Source: Phoronis australis (lineage: Eukaryota; Phoronida; Phoronidae). Taken from it: a stretch of DNA of 64,000 nt. Below are positions 62,201 to 64,000 of the stretch, in pieces; within the stretch, counting starts at the first letter, position 1, and each line of letters opens with the position of its first letter. Where the stretch lies: assembly GCA_002633005.1 (NCBI GenBank), contig NMRA01000013.1, forward strand, positions 1,550,185-1,614,184, written 5' to 3'. Below the pieces are notes generated by a model. It was not told the DNA's origin. It saw nothing but the letters and a program-made list of their open reading frames with translations, and did not search any database. Position numbers and translations under genes: made by a program.

Positions 62201-64000
62201 ATTATCAACTGAAGGGTTACAACTTGCATATAGCAAATAATGTGCTATACTGAACTCAAAACTTGTTTAGTTATAAATAGATACTGTTATTTGACAAGAA
62301 TTTTCTGAAAGGAACTGTTCTAAAAATGAAACCAATGTTACTTAGTACTTGTCTGGGTTAATGTCCATTTTTGACACAACATCTACCATGAAAATTTACA
62401 AATTTTTGCTATCACACCCACCCCTATCTGATGAGGTTGAGATTTCCTTTAAAGTGACCGTGTCTTAATGGATGCCGTCCTGTGCCGTACCTTGTTATTA
62501 ACAGTGAGCCCCTTACTACATTGTCCACATTCTGGCACCATATACCGTATGTGACTCAAAGTAAATGCAGGTCTCAGAGTGTTGGCCCAAATCAAATGTT
62601 CNGGTGGAGAGGGTGCAGAGGTGGAATGCCCATCCCCATCATTTGCAACAATTTCATTTTTATACATTTGCTCCCTCTCGTCCTTAATTTTGAATTTCCT
62701 AGTTTAAGCTCCTGTGGGTTAACATGGACAAATACAGTACTGTTCCCTTGAGCTCTTAATGTTTTCTACCAATAAATGTTACTGAGAACATTACAATCTG
62801 AAAGTTCTGGGGTGTCAGTTGTTACGTGAATTGGCACCTCCATATAAGGCAATACTTAACATGTACATAGTAAAGGCACAGACGCCAAGTCCATGGTACG
62901 GTTCAAGTACAGCTAAGCATAATATCCAAACTGAAACATCTAAAGGCTGTGATTCAAAATAATCTTAGATTTAAAATGCAGGCTGATGGTAATTTCACCT
63001 AGACATTATATCTTCCAGGAAATAAAGGCACCCAGCAGAAATGGTAATGGTCTGATATAACGTGCCTGAATTTTGAGAACCAGTTTTCTCCTCTGAATAA
63101 TGGGCATCGAACTGGTTCTCAAAATACGGGTATATTATGTCAAAGTATTGCCAAGCAAAAATCCCCTGCAGTATAACGGCTGCATGCAACAACTCAGTTC
63201 TTATGTTGGACACTCAGAACACGCTACCAGTCAAAATTACCAAAAGACAGGCCAAGTAAGAACCATGACACCAAATATATATATTAATGACCACTACTAA
63301 TATAACACATTAACGCTATTGTGAAGTTCAGTGACAAAGCCTACATGTTTTGGCTTCTCAAAAGGTACGATATCATGTTAGGTCAAGGAAGTGATCTTGT
63401 CTCAGTACTAGTGGAGGTTTTCATCATTTGACGTTGACTTGGGTAACAACTTTCCTGCAAACTTGTAAATGATATGATCAGGAGCTTATATGTGAGGCAA
63501 CACACTCTCTTACGATAAGGCTTAACAGACATTGAAAAAAGGACATACAGAATTACTTGAATATTCCGCACCATTAAAGAACAGATAACTAGCAGGTTGG
63601 CTTAACACCCCCTAAGATCCAGGGACAGATTGGGTGAGCATTGAGCAATATTTGGAGCAAGATGGGTATGGAATTTCAATTCTCCTTCTTGAACCAAAAG
63701 GGGCATGTTCAGGGGATGAATTATTTCTCATCAAATCGCCAAATAGCATGTACTGCCAAGAAGCAATGAAAAATGTAAACATCAAGTTATAGCTGAGATA
63801 ATACTTGCAAATTTAGAAAGCTAAAACGCAGGGCTACCAAATATAGCAAGAGTCAAAAAACAACATTGTTTACCAAATGTAATTACCTTCTCTTCACTGT
63901 ATGCTTCGAATACAAAGCAACAAAACGGTGCATCTGTGCTGGTCCTAGTTAGGTAGGCAAAGCAACAGAGATCCTGATGAGCCCGAGCAAACCGGGTCAG
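31566..64000 (-). CDS. TBC1D1/TBC1D4 (AS160-type) Rab GTPase-activating protein, 5' end outside window
   Basis: Nineteen coding exons are visible, about 1186 codons; human paralogues have roughly 1170-1300 residues. In gene order: 63887-64000, 52215-52332, 49124-49704, 48082-48177, 47092-47218, 46609-46700, 43330-43458, 42122-42214, 41549-41617, 40921-41237, 40430-40605, 39697-39831, 37719-37880, 36926-37093, 36158-36309, 35581-35673, 34287-34446, 33280-33406 (continues into N) and 31566-32216. All borders are GT/AG and all testable phases agree. Domains: PTB1, PTB2, Akt-type motif RPRAATV, SWRQAIF basic segment, TBC domain with Arg finger (ILIDLGRTFP) and Gln finger (GYCQG), and a C-terminal coiled coil. 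In vertebrates these proteins inactivate Rab8/10-type GTPases on GLUT4 and other vesicles until Akt or AMPK phosphorylation recruits 14-3-3. An invertebrate gene would be co-orthologous to both paralogues, so no single symbol is given. Confidence 0.93.
32828..33147. repeat. CCCTCC-rich polypyrimidine tract
   Basis: About 320 bp of almost pure C/T on the plus strand (G/A-rich on the gene's sense strand), inside the last TBC intron and running into an N gap. The Pro/Ser-rich frames over it are artefacts of composition. Confidence 0.9.
33148..33279. other. assembly gap (132 N) cutting a TBC exon
   Basis: The exon ending at 33280 is still open (LKTT then N), so its last ~15-20 codons and its splice donor lie in the gap. 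Confidence 0.95.
33280..33406 (-). CDS. TBC gene exon: end of TBC domain (incomplete)
   Basis: Starts after ttccag at 33407. The first two bases complete a split GAT codon (VF-D-LIFVFG). It encodes [13 protein letters not shown] and the QFLKTT segment, typical of the last TBC helices, and then runs into N. Confidence 0.93.
34287..34446 (-). CDS. TBC gene exon: TBC domain, [10 protein letters not shown] region
   Basis: 160 bp, phase 0 to phase 1 (tttcag|ATT ... TTTG|gtaggt). It encodes [20 protein letters not shown] and the strongly conserved [20 protein letters not shown]. Confidence 0.96.
35335..35640 (-). repeat. exon-derived 61-bp tandem array (5 units)
   Basis: Units start at 35335, 35396, 35457, 35518 and 35579 on the plus strand. 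The unit at 35579 is the 3' part of a TBC exon with its splice donor; the other four lie in the next intron. The outermost unit (35335-35395) is identical to the exonic one, and the middle units differ at several positions. The donor (CAG|gtac) is intact in units 1, 4 and 5 in gene order and destroyed in units 2 and 3 (CAG|ttac). Confidence 0.95.
35581..35673 (-). CDS. TBC gene exon: TBC domain, 31 codons
   Basis: 93 bp, phase 0 on both sides (ttgcag|GTA ... TTACAG|gtacat). It reads [20 protein letters not shown], the segment expected between LLMH and IQMYQL in TBC1D1/4. It is too short for ordinary ORF detection. Its last 60 bp are the first unit of the 61-bp tandem array that continues into the intron. 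Confidence 0.95.
36158..36309 (-). CDS. TBC gene exon: catalytic fingers
   Basis: 152 bp (ttctag|GTC ... ATGCAT|gtatgt). The Arg finger codon CGC is at 36305-36307 in ...[11 protein letters not shown], and the Gln finger is in [13 protein letters not shown]. Both residues needed for the dual-finger GAP mechanism are present, so the protein should be an active RabGAP. Confidence 0.96.
36926..37093 (-). CDS. TBC gene exon: start of TBC domain
   Basis: 168 bp (ctgtag|GTG ... TTAG|gtaagg). It encodes [20 protein letters not shown] and ends HSILIDLG, with the codon for the next Gly split across the intron. Confidence 0.96.
37719..37880 (-). CDS. TBC gene exon: pre-TBC helix
   Basis: 162 bp (tcttcag|CCC ... 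TCTG|gtagga). It contains [20 protein letters not shown], the conserved linker directly before the TBC domain in TBC1D1/4. Confidence 0.94.
39507..39660. repeat. 77-bp tandem duplication in TBC intron
   Basis: Two adjacent units (TGACTGGTATCCCACGAACC...), period 77 bp, with only a few differences. They lie about 40 bp from the donor of the next TBC exon. Confidence 0.9.
39697..39831 (-). CDS. TBC gene exon: basic helix before GAP domain
   Basis: 135 bp (acactag|AAT ... TGCAAG|gtaacc). It encodes [20 protein letters not shown] followed by KENQNLQ. The matching vertebrate segment lies in the stretch reported to bind calmodulin; whether this copy does is inference. Confidence 0.93.
40430..40605 (-). 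CDS. TBC gene exon: [11 protein letters not shown] segment
   Basis: 176 bp (tttag|GTT ... GCGG|gtgggt). It reads ...[20 protein letters not shown] and FNRVVTPV, matching the conserved TPRR.SWRQ.IF...SP segment of vertebrate TBC1D4. The Ser in RRRGSW fits a basophilic kinase site. Confidence 0.93.
40921..41237 (-). CDS. TBC gene exon: Akt-type site and Gln/His tract
   Basis: 317 bp (ttgcag|GAC ... TACAT|gtgagt). It carries a Gln/His-rich run ([15 protein letters not shown]) and RPRAATVGD, which fits the Akt motif R-x-R-x-x-S/T at the place of human TBC1D4 Thr642. A Pro-rich end ([10 protein letters not shown]) follows. The His/Gln run is encoded by CAA/CAT repeats. Confidence 0.92.
41549..41617 (-). 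CDS. TBC gene exon: 23-codon linker
   Basis: 69 bp, phase 0 both sides (tttgcag|CGG ... CAGTT|gtaagt). It reads [20 protein letters not shown], an acidic Ser-rich linker. It joins in frame to both neighbours. A variable region, so identity rests on splicing and frame. Confidence 0.8.
42122..42214 (-). CDS. TBC gene exon: [12 protein letters not shown] segment
   Basis: 93 bp, phase 0 (gcacag|TTC ... TTTCAG|gtaaca). It encodes [20 protein letters not shown], matching the F.LD.LK.KAK.SL..S motif after PTB2 in TBC1D4. Confidence 0.93.
42814..42942. repeat. 37-bp tandem repeat ending at an N
   Basis: Three full units (TCATTGAATAACCAGAGTAC...) plus a partial fourth, period 37 bp. The array is cut by the single N at 42942, so its length may be collapsed. 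Confidence 0.92.
43330..43458 (-). CDS. TBC gene exon: [12 protein letters not shown] segment
   Basis: 129 bp, phase 0 (gttacag|TTG ... AATGAG|gtcagc). It contains [20 protein letters not shown], matching the conserved LR.LCE.KQ..HVHI of TBC1D1/4. Confidence 0.94.
45181..45355. repeat. 35-bp tandem repeat (5 units)
   Basis: Five essentially identical units beginning AGTACACTTAGGCCCATGTG, period 35 bp, in a TBC intron. There are no unique spacers, so it is a minisatellite. Confidence 0.96.
46430..46590. repeat. degenerate ~60-bp tandem repeat
   Basis: Three diverged units sharing GGGAAATATGGCC...GACAACC...AAGA and CTTGTAACTTAGGGA, next to the donor of the following TBC exon. Confidence 0.65.
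46609..46700 (-). CDS. TBC gene exon: after PTB2
   Basis: 92 bp (gtttcag|GCC ... CTGACG|gtaggg). It encodes [20 protein letters not shown] and [10 protein letters not shown]. It joins in frame to EIDG upstream and to LAAPQSHQ downstream. Confidence 0.88.
47092..47218 (-). CDS. TBC gene exon: end of PTB2 with [10 protein letters not shown] motif
   Basis: 127 bp (caccag|GTG ... GACG|gtaagc). It contains [18 protein letters not shown] and [17 protein letters not shown], matching the Cys-containing CEACPMHALHKLCERIEG of vertebrates. Confidence 0.95.
48082..48177 (-). CDS. TBC gene exon: PTB2 core
   Basis: 96 bp, phase 0 (ttttcag|GGA ... TCTGTG|gtaaga). It encodes [12 protein letters not shown] and [12 protein letters not shown], the PTB2 strands that are best conserved in the family. 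Confidence 0.95.
49124..49704 (-). CDS. TBC gene exon: end of PTB1, Ser-rich linker, start of PTB2
   Basis: 581 bp (acctcag|GTA ... TCTCAG|gtttgt). It begins [17 protein letters not shown] (end of PTB1), has a ~100-residue Ser/Glu-rich linker (variable in the family), and ends with the first strands of PTB2: [20 protein letters not shown] and FKDISFCSQ. Confidence 0.95.
52215..52332 (-). CDS. TBC gene exon: PTB1 C-terminal helix
   Basis: 118 bp (gttgcag|GTG ... TACACAG|gtgagt). It encodes [20 protein letters not shown] and HFYEVMYTG, the helix and last strand of PTB1. Confidence 0.93.
52512..52675. mobile_element. 164-bp non-autonomous DNA transposon in TBC intron
   Basis: It starts CAGGGATAGATCAAGG and ends CCTGGATCTGCCTATG. 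The flanks AGGAG (52507-52511) and AAGAG (52676-52680) fit a 5-bp target duplication with one change. It contains G-runs and an internal direct repeat (GGATCAAGGATTTTTT type). Same group as 720-994 and 9331-10269. Confidence 0.65.
53966..54001 (-). CDS. candidate 36-bp microexon in PTB1
   Basis: It would encode [12 protein letters not shown], phase 0 on both sides (gtgtttaag|CAC ... ATGCAG|gtacac), between the PTB1 exons at 63887 and 52332. Skipping it gives a gap-free match to vertebrate PTB1, so if real it is an insertion, perhaps alternatively spliced. The acceptor is weak. Confidence 0.35.
55559..55615. repeat. 19-bp tandem repeat (3 units)
   Basis: Three units of GACGAAAAATTTCCTACTA with one or two changes, in the large PTB1 intron. 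Confidence 0.85.
60963..61098. repeat. 40-bp tandem repeat (3 units plus partial)
   Basis: Units start at 60963, 61003, 61043 and 61083 (CATGTTTGAAAAGCTCTGAG...TTTAATCTCATGGGC), period 40 bp. Degenerate half-units (CAAGTTTGACAAGTTCTG) precede it from about 60925. Confidence 0.88.
63887..64000 (-). CDS. TBC gene exon: PTB1 core, cut by window edge
   Basis: At least 38 codons ending at GAAGAGAAG|gtaatt, phase 0. It reads [20 protein letters not shown] and [13 protein letters not shown], matching the HISRF.H...DL.YFAYL and CHVFRA strands of TBC1D4 PTB1. The exon starts outside the window. The cysteine content (CC twice) is higher than in vertebrates. Confidence 0.92.

Larger units (their letters stand above)
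54002..63886 (-). other. large TBC intron, no further exon supported
   Basis: Nearly 10 kb between the two PTB1 exons (apart from the candidate microexon at its right-hand border in gene order). It holds short repeats and single N at 62602. The open frames of 60-118 codons here have no family resemblance and no splice logic. Confidence 0.6.

Overview
This is eukaryotic, animal nuclear DNA. The genes are split by spliceosomal introns with GT/AG borders, the sequence is AT-rich with long gene-poor stretches, and microsatellites, minisatellites and small non-autonomous DNA transposons are common. Two long runs of N (17210-17697 and 33148-33279) and three single N mark assembly gaps. The gene content points to an invertebrate: there is one TBC1D1/TBC1D4-type gene, a single-copy LRRC51-like gene, and a secreted Cys-rich family I do not recognise. 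The transposon ends resemble those common in marine invertebrates. I cannot name the species.

Left part (1-20 kb). Three small genes for secreted proteins with 16 cysteines lie here: A (4523-5774, minus), B (12028-12954, minus) and C (14484-15811, plus). They share one architecture: an upstream intron ending at or just before the ATG, a coding exon with signal peptide and 11 cysteines, a phase-0 intron, and a last exon with 5 cysteines. Each protein reads as one short and three full copies of a four-cysteine module. The last exon of C is present again at 18244-18408 inside a ~2 kb direct duplication next to an N gap. Around them lie a 1.2 kb foldback transposon whose arms contain a 21-bp minisatellite (2552-3744), several elements with CAGTGGCGGAT-like ends and 5-bp target duplications, and an AAT microsatellite.

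Middle (21-28 kb). An LRRC51-like gene (minus, coding exons between 21117 and 23278) and a mitochondrial initiation factor 3 gene (MTIF3, plus, 25971-27534) are divergent. The region between them carries a YY1-like site and a large imperfect inverted repeat (arms near 24869-25220 and 25405-25750).

Right part (28-64 kb). This is occupied by the minus-strand TBC1D1/TBC1D4 (AS160-type RabGAP) homologue. Nineteen coding exons are visible, from the first PTB domain (cut by the window edge at 64000) through the second PTB domain, an Akt-type phosphorylation motif, the basic region before the GAP domain, the TBC domain with both catalytic fingers, and the C-terminal coiled coil ending at 31566. Exon phases agree at every junction that can be tested. 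One exon of the TBC domain has been partly duplicated into a 61-bp tandem array in the following intron. MTIF3 and the TBC gene are convergent and their candidate poly(A) signals face each other near 28.04-28.10 kb.

The observations I rate highest are the 16-cysteine family with its internal modules, the exon-derived tandem array in the TBC gene, the foldback transposon, and the inverted repeat in the LRRC51-MTIF3 intergenic region.
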